Origin: Qipengyuania sp.
GTDB taxonomy: Bacteria > Pseudomonadota > Alphaproteobacteria > Sphingomonadales > Sphingomonadaceae
Assembly: GCA_019745075.1 (NCBI GenBank)
Contig: JAIETR010000034.1
Coordinates: forward strand, 32,104-96,103
Direction of reading: 5' to 3'
DNA length: 64,000 nt
The notes under the pieces: model-generated
What the model was told of the DNA's origin: nothing
Database searches by the model: none
What the model saw: the letters and a program-made list of their open reading frames with translations, nothing else
Shown here: piece after piece, positions 12,868 through 21,864 of the stretch
Layout: the number at the start of each line of letters is the position of its first letter
How positions within the stretch are numbered: position 1 is the first letter of the stretch
Program-made: the position numbers and the translations under genes

Positions 12868-15518
12868 CAGCCGAGCGAGCGCGAAACCTGTTCGTAGGTG
12901 TCGCGGCTCAGCTTGGGCGCCGCCGCGATCCGTTCGAGCTCGCCGCGCATCAGGGCGCCGCGGCCCGGCTCGATCCGCCGCCAGCGGCCGAGCGCGGGGA
13001 CGAAGCGCGCCGCGGTCTGGGCGTTCACCGGGTCGATCTCGAGGATCAGGTCGGCGATCAGCCGGTAACCTTCGCCGCTGGCGGCGTGGAAACCCTGCGC
13101 GGTGCCGGTGAAGGCCATGTAGAGCGAGCGCGCGCGGTTGGGATTTTTCAGCGTGAAATCGGGATGCCCGGCCAGGGATTTCACATGCGCCAGAACCTGT
13201 GGGTGGAGCGAGCCGGCCTGGAGCGCGAACCATTTGTCGACGACCAGCGCATTGCCCTGGAAACGGGTGTAGAAATCGAGCAGCGCGGCGGTCCGCTCGG
13301 CGCCGGGGAGACCGGTGAGGACCATCAGCGCGCCCTGCCGGTCGGTCATGTTGTCGGCGCTATCGTATTGTTTCCACGCCAGTTCCGCGGCCAACGCAGG
13401 GTCGGACGCGGCGAGGTAGACGAGCGCCAGCGTCCTGACCTTGCGCGCGCCCTTGGCGGCGGCGTCCATGCCGAAGGGCACCGCTGCGGCGCGCGTGTGC
13501 AGCGCCTCGAGCTCATCGTTCAGCGAAGTGCCGATGAAGCGCTTGATCGCCTCCCGAACACCATGAAACACGCCCGGATCGGCGAGCAACACCTGTTCCA
13601 TGAGATAGACGAGGCCCGGCAGCAGCATCAGCTCGCCGCGCATCAGGTCGTCGAGCTCGGAATCGGCGAGGATCGCCCCCATTGCTTCGGCGATCGCAGT
13701 CTCGCCCGCGCGGCGGTCGGCATCCGTCTGCCCGCCACCGGCGGCCGCGACCACATGGCCCACCACCAGGTCCTGCATCGCCTCGTAGCGCGCGAAGGGA
13801 TCGTCGTCGTGGCGAGCGAGGAAGGCGAGCTCGGCACGGTCGATCGCGCGCTCGATCGCGACCGGCGCGGAAAAGCCGCGGTTGAGCGACAGCGCCGGCT
13901 CGCCCGCCGCCGGGCCGAGCTCGAAACTTGCGCTCGCCTTGTCGAGCACGAGCAGCCGCTCCTCGCCCCGCGCATTGCGGGCGCGGTCGTGGAGCGCGAC
14001 GCGCAGCGGGATCGGCATCGGCTGCTTCGCGGGCTGGCCGGGGGTCGCCGGGATTTCCTGCGACAGCTCGAGCCGCGCCGTGCCGCCAGCGTTCACCAGC
14101 TCGGCCTTCACCCGCGGCGTCCCGGCCTGCGAATACCACAGCCGGAACTGCCCGAGGTCGAGCCCGGCCCCGTCCTCGATCGCGGTGACGAAATCCTCGC
14201 AGGTCGCCGCCTCGCCGTCATGGCGGTCGAAATAGAGATCGGTCCCCGCCCGGAAGCGCTCGGGCCCCGCGATGGTGCGCATCATGCGGATCGCCTCGGC
14301 GCCCTTGTTGTAGATCGTGGGGGTGTAGAAATTGCTGATCTCGCGGAAGCTCTCGGGCCGGATCGGATGCGCCAGCGGGCCCGAATCCTCGGGGAACTGG
14401 ACGCTGCGCAGGACGCGGACATCCTCGATCCGCTTGACCGCCGCGCTGCCCATGTCCTGGCTGAACAGCTGGTCGCGCAGCACGGTGAAGCCTTCCTTGA
14501 GGCTCAACTGGAACCAGTCGCGGCAGGTCACGCGGTTGCCCGACCAGTTGTGGAAATACTCGTGGCCGATCACCCCCTCGATGGCGTCGTAATCGCCGTC
14601 GGTCGCGGTCTCCGGGTCGGCGAGGACGTATTTGGTGTTGAAGACGTTGAGGCCCTTGTTCTCCATCGCCCCCATGTTGAAATCGCCGACCGCGACGATG
14701 TTGAACTCGCCGAGGTCGTATTCGCGCCCGAACGCCGCCTCGTCCCATGCCATCGCCTTCTTGAGCGAGGCCAGGGCGTGCCCGGTGCGGCCGAGATCCT
14801 CCTCGCGCACCCAGACCGCGAGCTCGACCTCGCGGCCGCTCATGGTGACGAAGCGGTCCCGCCGCGCCACCAGATCGCCCGCGACCAGCGCGAACAAATA
14901 GCTCGGCTTGGGCCAGGGGTCGCGCCATTCGGCCCAGTGGCAATCGCCTTGCTCTCCGGTTGCAGTGCGGTTGCCGTTCGACAGCAGCACCGGGAACCGC
15001 GCCTTCGGTCCGGCCATCCGCACGGTGTAGGTGCTGAGCACGTCGGGGCGGTCGGGGAAGAAGGCGATGCGCCGGAAGCCCTCCGCCTCGCACTGGGTGC
15101 AGAGCATTCCGTTCGAGGCGTAGAGCCCCATCAGCTGGCTGTTCCCGGCGGGGCGGAGGCGGGTCACGATAGTCAGCCGGTGCGCTTCGCCCGGGAGGGT
15201 CACGAATAGATCGTCGCCATCCATCGCATGTCCGTCGCAGGGGGCGTCGTCGACGGTGAGCGAGACCAGTTCGAGACCGTCGCCATTGAGGCGCAGCGTC
15301 GGCGACGGCTCGGCCTTCGGATTGCGCCGCACCGCGAATCTGGCGGTGACCACCGTCTCCTCCAGCCCGAGCGCGAAATCGAGGTGGGTCGCGGGCACCA
15401 GCCAGGGGAACGGCTTATAGTCTTCGCGCCGGATCTCGGGTGGCGCGGCGGGCGCGACGGCGGCGTCGGCCATCTCGGGGTTACCGTCGGGGGTCGAAGG
15501 GGTGCGGGCGATGTCCAT
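12867..15518 (-). CDS. pepN: Aminopeptidase N (M1 family, E. coli PepN type)
   Basis: The 883-residue cytoplasmic zinc aminopeptidase has the exopeptidase motif GAMEN (about residues 283-287) and the zinc motif HEYFHNW with a downstream Glu in LKEGFTV (about 318-342). Domain order and length fit the PepN subfamily: N-terminal beta saddle, thermolysin-like catalytic domain, Ig-like domain and C-terminal helical superhelix. It has its own promoter region facing the M48 gene (143 bp between starts) and is followed directly by pgeF. Confidence 0.94.
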   Translation of the reverse strand: MDIARTPSTPDGNPEMADAAVAPAAPPEIRREDYKPFPWLVPATHLDFALGLEETVVTARFAVRRNPKAEPSPTLRLNGDGLELVSLTVDDAPCDGHAMDGDDLFVTLPGEAHRLTIVTRLRPAGNSQLMGLYASNGMLCTQCEAEGFRRIAFFPDRPDVLSTYTVRMAGPKARFPVLLSNGNRTATGEQGDCHWAEWRDPWPKPSYLFALVAGDLVARRDRFVTMSGREVELAVWVREEDLGRTGHALASLKKAMAWDEAAFGREYDLGEFNIVAVGDFNMGAMENKGLNVFNTKYVLADPETATDGDYDAIEGVIGHEYFHNWSGNRVTCRDWFQLSLKEGFTVLRDQLFSQDMGSAAVKRIEDVRVLRSVQFPEDSGPLAHPIRPESFREISNFYTPTIYNKGAEAIRMMRTIAGPERFRAGTDLYFDRHDGEAATCEDFVTAIEDGAGLDLGQFRLWYSQAGTPRVKAELVNAGGTARLELSQEIPATPGQPAKQPMPIPLRVALHDRARNARGEERLLVLDKASASFELGPAAGEPALSLNRGFSAPVAIERAIDRAELAFLARHDDDPFARYEAMQDLVVGHVVAAAGGGQTDADRRAGETAIAEAMGAILADSELDDLMRGELMLLPGLVYLMEQVLLADPGVFHGVREAIKRFIGTSLNDELEALHTRAAAVPFGMDAAAKGARKVRTLALVYLAASDPALAAELAWKQYDSADNMTDRQGALMVLTGLPGAERTAALLDFYTRFQGNALVVDKWFALQAGSLHPQVLAHVKSLAGHPDFTLKNPNRARSLYMAFTGTAQGFHAASGEGYRLIADLILEIDPVNAQTAARFVPALGRWRRIEPGRGALMRGELERIAAAPKLSRDTYEQVSRSLG

Positions 15519-15661
15519 GCGGCAAGCTCTCTAGGCAAACGGACGCGGCTGTCCACCAACGCCGGTCGGCCCGCAGGGTTCGTCGGTCGAGCCGAAGCGG
15601 CGGCGCGCTTGACCATCGGCGCGGCGCCGCGCAGCGTGGCGGCAAAGCCTGGGGAGGGCCA

Positions 15662-16930
15662 ATGCTGGACATTCTTGCCGCGACGACCGGCGCCGGCTTC
15701 GACGTCGAAGCCGCGACGCGCGCTTATCTCGACACCTTGCAGGGCCCGGCGCGGGCAAAGTCCGACGCCTATTTCGAGGGCGGCTACTGGCTTATCCTGT
15801 GGGGCACGCTGGTGGGCGTGCTAATCGACTGCCTGCTGCTGCGCTCGCGGCTGTCGTCCGCGTTTCGCGCGCTGGGCGAGCGGGTGAGCAGCCGCCCCTG
15901 GATCGTCACCTGGATCACGGCGCTGCTCTACACGCTAGTCGGCTGGGCGCTCGGCCTGGCGTGGACAATCTACACCGGCTTCTGGCGCGAGCGGCAATAT
16001 GGCCTGCTGGACCAGAGCTTCCCTGCCTGGCTGGGCGATACGCTGACAAACCTTGCGATCGACGCAATGATCGTGCCGCTGTTGTTGGTCGCGATCTACG
16101 CGCTGATTCGGGGCGCGCCGCGCTGGTGGTGGGCGTGGGCAACGGGGGTGGTGGGCCTGTTCCTGCTGATCGGGGTGGTGCTGAGCCCGGTCTTCGTGAA
16201 GCCCTTGTTCAACGATTATACGGAAATGGCCGCGGGGCCGCTGCGGGACAAGATCGAGGCCGTGGCCGCGCGCGAGGGCATCCCGGCCGATCACATCTAT
16301 GTCTTCGACCAGTCGAAACAGCACAAGCGTATCTCCGCCAACGTCTCCGGCCTGGGGCCCACGATCCGCATCTCGCTCAACGACAATCTGCTGGAACGCA
16401 CCAGCGAAGCGGAAATCTTGGCCGTGATGGGTCACGAGATGGGGCATTACAAACTGAACCATGTGTGGGTGCTGTTCGGCGGGTTCCTCGTGCTGACGGC
16501 GCTGGGGCTGTTCGTCACCAGCCGCGCCGCGCCGTGGCTGATCGGCCGCTTCGGGACACGCTGGGGGGTTAGCAATCTCGCCGATCCCGCATCGCTGCCC
16601 GTGCTGGCGATCTGCATGGCGCTGTTCTTCCTCCTCGCCACCCCGCTCACCAACACGCTGATCCGCGTGAACGAGAGCCAGGCGGATGCCTTCGGGCTCG
16701 ACGCGGCGCGCGCGCCCGACGGTTTCGCCGCGGTGGCGATGCGCCTGTCCGAATACCGCAAGATCGAGCCCGGCGCGCTCGAGGAGGCGCTGTTCTTCGA
16801 TCATCCCAGCGGCGCGACGCGGGTGCGCATGGCGATGGAATGGAAGGCGCGGCAGGTGCCCGGTGCCACGATGGTCGTGCCCGAGCCGGGCTATCTCGAC
16901 GATCCCGCGGAGACACCGGCGGCGCGATGA
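15662..16930 (+). CDS. M48 family CAAX-type metalloprotease (Ste24-like)
   Basis: This 422-residue integral membrane zinc protease has an N-terminal five- to six-helix CAAX-protease-type domain (helices near 42-60, 80-105, 130-150, 158-178) and the zinc motif HEMGH (258-262). A third ligand lies in NESQADAFGLDAA (about 338-350). Bacterial Ste24 homologues take part in membrane-protein quality control; the substrate is not known here. The ATG at 15662 is preceded by GGGGAGGG. Its stop overlaps the next start as ATGA. Confidence 0.9.
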   Translation: MLDILAATTGAGFDVEAATRAYLDTLQGPARAKSDAYFEGGYWLILWGTLVGVLIDCLLLRSRLSSAFRALGERVSSRPWIVTWITALLYTLVGWALGLAWTIYTGFWRERQYGLLDQSFPAWLGDTLTNLAIDAMIVPLLLVAIYALIRGAPRWWWAWATGVVGLFLLIGVVLSPVFVKPLFNDYTEMAAGPLRDKIEAVAAREGIPADHIYVFDQSKQHKRISANVSGLGPTIRISLNDNLLERTSEAEILAVMGHEMGHYKLNHVWVLFGGFLVLTALGLFVTSRAAPWLIGRFGTRWGVSNLADPASLPVLAICMALFFLLATPLTNTLIRVNESQADAFGLDAARAPDGFAAVAMRLSEYRKIEPGALEEALFFDHPSGATRVRMAMEWKARQVPGATMVVPEPGYLDDPAETPAAR

Positions 16931-17715
16931 GCCGGCTGCTGGTCTTCGGCCTCGGCTATGCGGCGAGCGCGATCGCCGCGCGGCTGCGAAGCAAGGGCTG
17001 GACGATCCACGCGACCGGTCGCGCAGGCGATCTCGACTTCGGGGATGAGCCGCCGGTGCGCGACGCGCTGGCCTGGGCCAGCCATGTGCTGTCCTCGGTC
17101 CCGCCCGGCGAGGAGAGCGATCCGGTGCTCGCGCGCTACGGCGATGGGCTGGGCGGCCGATGGCTCGGCTATCTGTCATCGACCGGCGTCTATGGCGATA
17201 CCGGCGGGGCCTGGGTGGACGAAAGCGCGCCGGTCGGAAGAGGGCGAAGGAGCGCGCGCACCGAGGCCGACGCGCGCTGGCTGGCGCTGGGCGCGCGGGT
17301 GTTCCGGCTGCCAGGCATTTACGGCCCGGGCCGCTCGCCGATCGACCGGGTGCGTGGGGGCAAGGCGCATCGCATCGATCTGCCCGAGGACCGACCGGGC
17401 CAGGTGTTCAGCCGGGTGCATGTCGCGGATATCGCGGGCGGCGTGGCGGCCGCGATCGCGGCCGATGTGGCGCCGGGGGCTTACAATCTCGGCGACGACG
17501 AGCCCGCGAGCCAGAACGCGGTGGTCGAACACGCCTGCCGCCTGCTCGGCGCGCCCCCGCCGCCGCTGCAGCCGCTCGACGAAGCCAACCTCAGCCCGAT
17601 GGCGCGCGGCTTCTACGCCGAGACCCGCCGCGTCGCCAACGGCAAGCTCAAACGCGCCGCCGGCTGGGCGCCGTTTTTTCCGAGCTACCGCGAGGGGCTT
17701 GCCTCGCTCCTGTAG
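16927..17715 (+). CDS. SDR-family NAD-dependent epimerase-like protein (YeeZ-like)
   Basis: The 262-residue extended short-chain dehydrogenase-type protein begins with the nucleotide-binding pattern LLVFGLGYAASAIAARL (4-20). A YLSSTGVYGD segment follows (about 83-92), typical of the YeeZ/WcaG group. The canonical YxxxK is not obvious, so catalysis is uncertain. The ATG overlaps the M48 stop by four bases, so the pair is an operon. The substrate is unknown. Confidence 0.82.
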   Translation: MSRLLVFGLGYAASAIAARLRSKGWTIHATGRAGDLDFGDEPPVRDALAWASHVLSSVPPGEESDPVLARYGDGLGGRWLGYLSSTGVYGDTGGAWVDESAPVGRGRRSARTEADARWLALGARVFRLPGIYGPGRSPIDRVRGGKAHRIDLPEDRPGQVFSRVHVADIAGGVAAAIAADVAPGAYNLGDDEPASQNAVVEHACRLLGAPPPPLQPLDEANLSPMARGFYAETRRVANGKLKRAAGWAPFFPSYREGLASLL

Positions 17716-17718
17716 AAT

Positions 17719-17900
17719 TGCCCGCGGAGAGCGCGGAGAGGAGCTGCGGCAAAGCCGTCAAGACAATCAGACGCTCGCAAAGGCGCGAAGGCGCAAAGGG
17801 GTGGAGCGACATCTTCGCGCCTTTGCGTCTTTGCGAGCGCAAAAGGCACGCCGGCTTCGCCGCGCTTTCTCTGCGTTCTCTGCGTCTCTGCGCGAACCAA
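17719..17900. repeat. Long imperfect inverted repeat in the SDR/DMT intergenic region
   Basis: The left arm at about 17772-17798 (CGCTCGCAAAGGCGCGAAGG and continuation) is the reverse complement, with a few mismatches, of about 17813-17839 (ending CTTTGCGAGCG). Outer GGAGAGCGCGGAGAGG (near 17725) and TCTCTGCGTTCTCTGCG (near 17871) extend the fold. The 216-bp gap holds nothing else. It lies between two convergent genes and could act as a bidirectional terminator. Confidence 0.75.
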
Positions 17901-17931
17901 AAAACTTGACATCAGAAACCAAATGGGTTAT

Positions 17932-18942
17932 CTAACCATCTTGCTCTTTGACATCGTGATTCGGATTTTTCGGCGGCTCGCCAGTGGCTCCGGCGCCGCC
18001 CGGCGCGCTCTTGGCGCGCAGCGCGATCAGCATGCCCGCCATGCCGAGCACCGCGCCGGCGGCGGCGAGCGTGCTCCAGGCGTAGCCTTCGATCAGCGTC
18101 GAGATCAGCATCGCGATCACCACCACCAGCACCCCGTTATAGGCCGCGCGGCCCGGGCCGATGGCGCGCACGATGCCGTAATAGAGCGGGAAGGTGACCA
18201 CCGATCCCGCCAGCGCCAGCCAGGCGGCGCCGCCCCAGAACATGGCGCCGCCCGGCGCCACCGGCGGCCCGGCGGTCGCCCAGGCCAGCGCCGCGTCGAA
18301 CGCCGTGCCGTAGAGCATCGCCCAGGCGAGCAGACTGGCGAGCGGCAGCGCGCGGCCGGTCTCGTTCGCCTGGATGACATTGGCGATCGAGGCCGACAGG
18401 ATGCCGCCCACCGTCAGCGCCACGCCCAACGCGACATTGCCGCCCACCGGCGCGGCGCGCGCCTCCTCGACCAGCAGCAGCGCCACGCCCGCGATCGCCA
18501 CCGCGCTCCCGGCCATGAAGCGCGGCGTGATGCGCTGGCCCAGCAGCGCGCGGGCAAACAGCGCGTTGGGCACCATCAGCAGCGCGAACATCACCGCCAC
18601 GATGCCGCTGGTGAGGTGTTCCTCCGCCCGATAGACGAAGTTGAAATTGCCGCAGAACTGGAACAGCCCGAGCGCCAGCGCGAGGGTGTGGCCGGCGCGC
18701 CCGAGCAGCAGCGGTTTGCCCGTCGCCAGCGCCAGCGCGAACATCGCCGGGGTGGCGAGCGCGAAGCGGTAGGCGACCGACCAGCTCGGTGGCGCCTCAC
18801 CGATCTGGCCGGTGATGACATACCAGGTCGAGCCCCAGATCAGCGCCACCACCAGGAACGGCGCCGCGATGCGCAGCCGCAGCAGCGCGTGCGGCGGCGG
18901 CTTGGCCTGGGCTGGGGCCGCTGCGGGCGCCGGGTTCTTCAC
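17932..18942 (-). CDS. DMT superfamily transporter (two EamA domains)
   Basis: The 336-residue inner-membrane protein has about ten hydrophobic helices in two EamA repeats, with the family signature LIWGSTWYVI at residues 34-43. Such exporters move amino acids or other metabolites. The start is a GTG at 18942 that overlaps the threonine aldolase stop as GTGA, and earlier in-frame codons lie inside that gene. Co-transcription with the aldolase suggests, but does not prove, an amino-acid-related substrate. Confidence 0.85.
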   Translation of the reverse strand: MKNPAPAAAPAQAKPPPHALLRLRIAAPFLVVALIWGSTWYVITGQIGEAPPSWSVAYRFALATPAMFALALATGKPLLLGRAGHTLALALGLFQFCGNFNFVYRAEEHLTSGIVAVMFALLMVPNALFARALLGQRITPRFMAGSAVAIAGVALLLVEEARAAPVGGNVALGVALTVGGILSASIANVIQANETGRALPLASLLAWAMLYGTAFDAALAWATAGPPVAPGGAMFWGGAAWLALAGSVVTFPLYYGIVRAIGPGRAAYNGVLVVVIAMLISTLIEGYAWSTLAAAGAVLGMAGMLIALRAKSAPGGAGATGEPPKNPNHDVKEQDG

Positions 18943-19952
18943 AGCCCGCCGATCGCCGCGGCCAGCGCGCGCGCGTCCTCCTCGCGCGTGTTCCAGGCGG
19001 TCACGAACCGCGCCGCGTCCGCGCCCCAGTCGTAGAAGCCGAAGCCCTGCGCCCGCAGCGAATCGCGCTCGCTGCCATTGACCAGCACGAACAGTTCGTT
19101 GGCCTCGACCGGGTGCACCAGCCGCTCGCCGCAGGCTCGCGCGATCTCGGCCGCGGCGGCGTTGGCGGCGCGCGCATTGGCGAGCCACAACCCGCTCTCG
19201 AGCAGCGCGATGATCTGGGCGGCGAGAAAGCGGCCCTTGGACTGGAGATGGCCTGCGCGCTTGCGGCGGTATTTGGCGAGGTCCGCCGCGGCTTCCGAAA
19301 AGAACACCAGCGCGTCGGCCCCCATGCCGCCGTTCTTGATGCAGCCGAAGCTCAGCGCGTCTATCTCACCGCAGGCATCGGCCGGAGCGCAGCCCAGATA
19401 CGCGACCGCGTTGGCGAAGCGCGCGCCATCGACATGGATGCCGAAGTGGCGGCCACGCGCGTGGTCCACCAGCGCCGCGATTTCCGCCGGGGTATAGACC
19501 AACCCGTACTCGCTCGCCTGCGTGATCGAGAGGGCGTGCGGCTGGATTTGATGGGTGTCGTCGCGGATCGGCGCGACCACCCGCTCAACCGCTTCCGGCG
19601 TCAGTTTGGCACCCTTTCCTTCGGCCAGCATCAGCTTGGCGCCGTGGGTGAAAAACCCGGGCGCGCCGCATTCGTCGACCTCGATATGCGCCTCGCGGTG
19701 GCACACCACCCCGCCGTGGGGCGGGACCAGGGTGGCGAGCGCGAGGCAGTTGGCGGCGGTGCCAGTCACGGTCCACAACCCCCACGCCGGACGACCGAAC
19801 AGGTCGGTGAACCGTTCGTCCAGTTGCCGCGACAGCGCATCGTTATCGTAGGGCGCGTCGGCCTCGTCGGCGGCGCGCATCGCCTCCCACACCCTGGGAT
19901 GCACGGGGGCGGCGTTGTCGGAGAGGAAGGCTTTCTCGATAGCGGGGCTCAT
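18939..19952 (-). CDS. Threonine aldolase family PLP enzyme (low-specificity L-threonine aldolase)
   Basis: The 337-residue fold-type I PLP enzyme of the beta-eliminating lyase / threonine aldolase family cleaves threonine or allo-threonine to glycine and acetaldehyde. Visible motifs are TGTAANCLAL (63-72), the PLP aspartate in HVDGARF (173-179), and the Schiff-base lysine K206 in FGCIKNGG. It overlaps the DMT transporter gene by four bases. Related enzymes include phenylserine aldolases, so the substrate is not certain. Confidence 0.88.
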   Translation of the reverse strand: MSPAIEKAFLSDNAAPVHPRVWEAMRAADEADAPYDNDALSRQLDERFTDLFGRPAWGLWTVTGTAANCLALATLVPPHGGVVCHREAHIEVDECGAPGFFTHGAKLMLAEGKGAKLTPEAVERVVAPIRDDTHQIQPHALSITQASEYGLVYTPAEIAALVDHARGRHFGIHVDGARFANAVAYLGCAPADACGEIDALSFGCIKNGGMGADALVFFSEAAADLAKYRRKRAGHLQSKGRFLAAQIIALLESGLWLANARAANAAAAEIARACGERLVHPVEANELFVLVNGSERDSLRAQGFGFYDWGADAARFVTAWNTREEDARALAAAIGGL

Positions 19953-20005
19953 CGGGGAACGCCTCTAGGCGCTCGCGTTGTCTTCGCAAGAAGGAGATGT
20001 CCGCG

Positions 20006-20311
20006 ATGGTCCGCGAGCAGCCCGCAGTGACGATCACCCACGAGGATGGCGGCGATCGCGGGCGCTATGTCGCCGAGGTTGCGGGGAGCGAGCACACCGG
20101 CCACCTCGACTGGGAAGCGCGCGGCGGGGGCGTGCGGGTCGCCACCCACACCATCGTCCCGCCGCCGATCGGCGGACGCGGCGTGGCCGCCAGGCTGGTC
20201 GCGGCGCTGGTCGCGGATGCGCGCACGCAGGGGTTCAAGATCGACCCGCGCTGCTTCTATGTCGAGACGCTGTTCAGGCGGAACAAGGACTGGGCGGACT
20301 TGCGGGCGTAG
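20006..20311 (+). CDS. Small GNAT-family N-acetyltransferase (YjdJ/COG2388 type)
   Basis: The 101-residue protein has the acetyl-CoA binding segment HTIVPPPIGGRGVAARLV (about residues 49-66) typical of one-domain minimal GNATs. The start at 20006 is preferred over the ATG at 19997: AAGGAG at 19991-19996 abuts the first but is 9 bases from the second. It lies just outside the left end of the integrated element. Confidence 0.85.
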   Translation: MVREQPAVTITHEDGGDRGRYVAEVAGSEHTGHLDWEARGGGVRVATHTIVPPPIGGRGVAARLVAALVADARTQGFKIDPRCFYVETLFRRNKDWADLRA

Positions 20312-20420
20312 CGCGGCGGAACGGGAGACGGAGGGATAGGCCCGCGGCCATGTCCGGCGCCGAAGCGCCTCCGATCCCGAACCAGGAGTCCGTCCACCTC
20401 TCCGGCTGCCCCATCTCCAT

Positions 20421-20438
20421 CCGGCTCTGACGAGCCGG
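20421..20438 (-). terminator. Hairpin likely to be the displaced terminator of tRNA-Ser
   Basis: CCGGCTC (20421-20427) and GAGCCGG (20432-20438) form a perfect 7-bp stem with a four-base loop. It lies 7 bases left of the tRNA-3'-end repeat at 20446. If the element were excised, the hairpin would sit immediately downstream of the tRNA-Ser CCA end on the minus strand. Confidence 0.5.
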
Positions 20439-20445
20439 TCGGGTA

Positions 20446-20459
20446 TGGCGGAGACGGAG
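20446..20459. repeat. attL: 14-bp copy of the tRNA-Ser 3' end
   Basis: TGGCGGAGACGGAG is identical to 29203-29216. Read on the minus strand it ends in CCA, the 3' end of tRNA-Ser. Only this fragment of the tRNA is present here, as expected for the distal attachment site. Confidence 0.8.
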
Positions 20460-20566
20460 TCTGCCTAACCACTGCCCGGACACGTCCGTATCTGTCCACG
20501 AAGTCCCTATAAAACCTCACTTTTCTCTGTGATCGCCGTGCAAGCCGTCCGCACGTGTTCGATTGC

Positions 20567-20610
20567 GTTCCCATAAAAACGCGCTATTATCGGGGAACGG
20601 TTATGGGAAC
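20567..20610. promoter_or_regulatory. Inverted repeat upstream of the integrase; candidate arm-type or operator sites
   Basis: GTTCCCATAA (20567-20576) and TTATGGGAAC (20601-20610) are perfect reverse complements separated by 24 bp, ending 9 bp before the integrase ATG. The same TTATGGGAAC recurs at 29150-29159 near the right end. I infer integrase or excisionase binding sites that may also autoregulate int. Confidence 0.6.
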
Positions 20611-20619
20611 GGAGCCGAC

Positions 20620-21864
20620 ATGCCAAGGAAGCTGAGCAATGCATTGACCCCGCTGACGGTGAAGAACGCCAGGCCGGGACGCCACGCGGACGGGGCGGGG
20701 CTGCATTTGCTGGTGAAGTCGAGCGGCGCGCGCTCATGGGTTTATCGCTTCATGGTGAATGGCAAGTCGCGGGACATTGGCCTTGGCGCGGCTGGGCAAG
20801 GCGCGCTGTCCCTTGCCGACGCGCGCGACGAAGCGGCGGCGCTACGCCTGAAGGTCAAGGCGGGCATCGATCCGCTGGAGCAACGGGACCGGGAGGCCGC
20901 TCAGGCGCTGGCATCGGCTCAGGCTGCGAAGGTTGCGGGCAAGACCTTCCGGGAGGTGGCGACGGCTTACATCGCCGCGAACGAGGATAGCTGGCGCAAC
21001 GCCAAACACCGCCAGCAATGGGGCAACACGCTCGCCGCCTATGTCTATCCCGTCATCGGCGACTTGCCAATTGCCGAGGTCGATACCCCGCACGTGCTTT
21101 CGATCCTGGAGCCGATCTGGAAGGGCAAGCCCGAAACCGCCAGCCGCGTTCGCGGAAGGATCGAAACCGTGCTCGATAGCGCCAAGGCGCGCGGCTATCG
21201 GCAGGGGGAGAACCCGGCGCGCTGGCGCGGGCACTTGGCGCAAATCCTGCCAGCTCGCACCCGCCTGTCGCGCGGCCATCACAGGGCGCTCGCCTATGAG
21301 GATGTTCCAGCGTTCGTTGGCGCACTCCGCGCGCGCGAGGCCGTGGCCGCGCTAGCGCTGGAGTTTGCGATCCTTACCGCTGCCCGCTCTGGCGAAGTGA
21401 TCGGCGCGCGCTGGAGCGAGGTCGATTTGGCCAAGGCCACCTGGACCGTGCCCGCCGAGCGCATGAAGGCGGCAAAGGAACATCGGGTGCCGCTGTCCCC
21501 GCGCGCGGTGGCGATCCTTGAAAGCCTGAAACCGCTGGGCAGTGATTGGCTGTTTCCCGGCGCGGCTGGCGGCAAGCTGTCCGGCATGGCGATGGCCATG
21601 CTCATGCGCCGCATGAAGGTTGACGCCACCGTGCACGGCTTCCGTTCCGGCTTCCGCGATTGGGCAGCGGAATGCACCGGCTATGCCCATGAGGTGGCGG
21701 AAATGGCGCTGGCGCACGCAATCGAAAACAAGGTGGAGCGGGCCTACCGGCGCGGCGACCTGTTCGACAAGCGGCGGCGGCTCATGGACGATTGGGCAGC
21801 CTATTGCGCCAGCGACGGCGCGGCTGGGGCGACGGTAACGCCAATCCGTGGAGCGGCGGCATGA
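20620..21864 (+). CDS. int: P4-type tyrosine recombinase (site-specific integrase)
   Basis: The 414-residue integrase has an N-terminal DUF4102 arm-binding domain (about 1-90; the 'HADGAGLHLLVKSSGARSW' pattern), a core-binding domain (about 100-190), and a catalytic domain with Arg in LTAARSGEV, the HGFRSGFR box and the terminal 'LAHAIENKVERAYRRGD' carrying the nucleophilic Tyr. Such enzymes insert elements into tRNA 3' ends, consistent with the flanking tRNA-Ser. ATG 20620 has GGAG at 20611-20614; a longer frame from 20563 would run into the inverted repeat. Confidence 0.95.
   Translation: MPRKLSNALTPLTVKNARPGRHADGAGLHLLVKSSGARSWVYRFMVNGKSRDIGLGAAGQGALSLADARDEAAALRLKVKAGIDPLEQRDREAAQALASAQAAKVAGKTFREVATAYIAANEDSWRNAKHRQQWGNTLAAYVYPVIGDLPIAEVDTPHVLSILEPIWKGKPETASRVRGRIETVLDSAKARGYRQGENPARWRGHLAQILPARTRLSRGHHRALAYEDVPAFVGALRAREAVAALALEFAILTAARSGEVIGARWSEVDLAKATWTVPAERMKAAKEHRVPLSPRAVAILESLKPLGSDWLFPGAAGGKLSGMAMAMLMRRMKVDATVHGFRSGFRDWAAECTGYAHEVAEMALAHAIENKVERAYRRGDLFDKRRRLMDDWAAYCASDGAAGATVTPIRGAAA

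Noticed and set aside
12708..15209. An 833-codon plus-strand frame antisense to pepN
   Set aside because: The minus strand carries GAMEN and HEXXH motifs of aminopeptidase N; the antisense translation has no recognisable domain and high Arg/His content.
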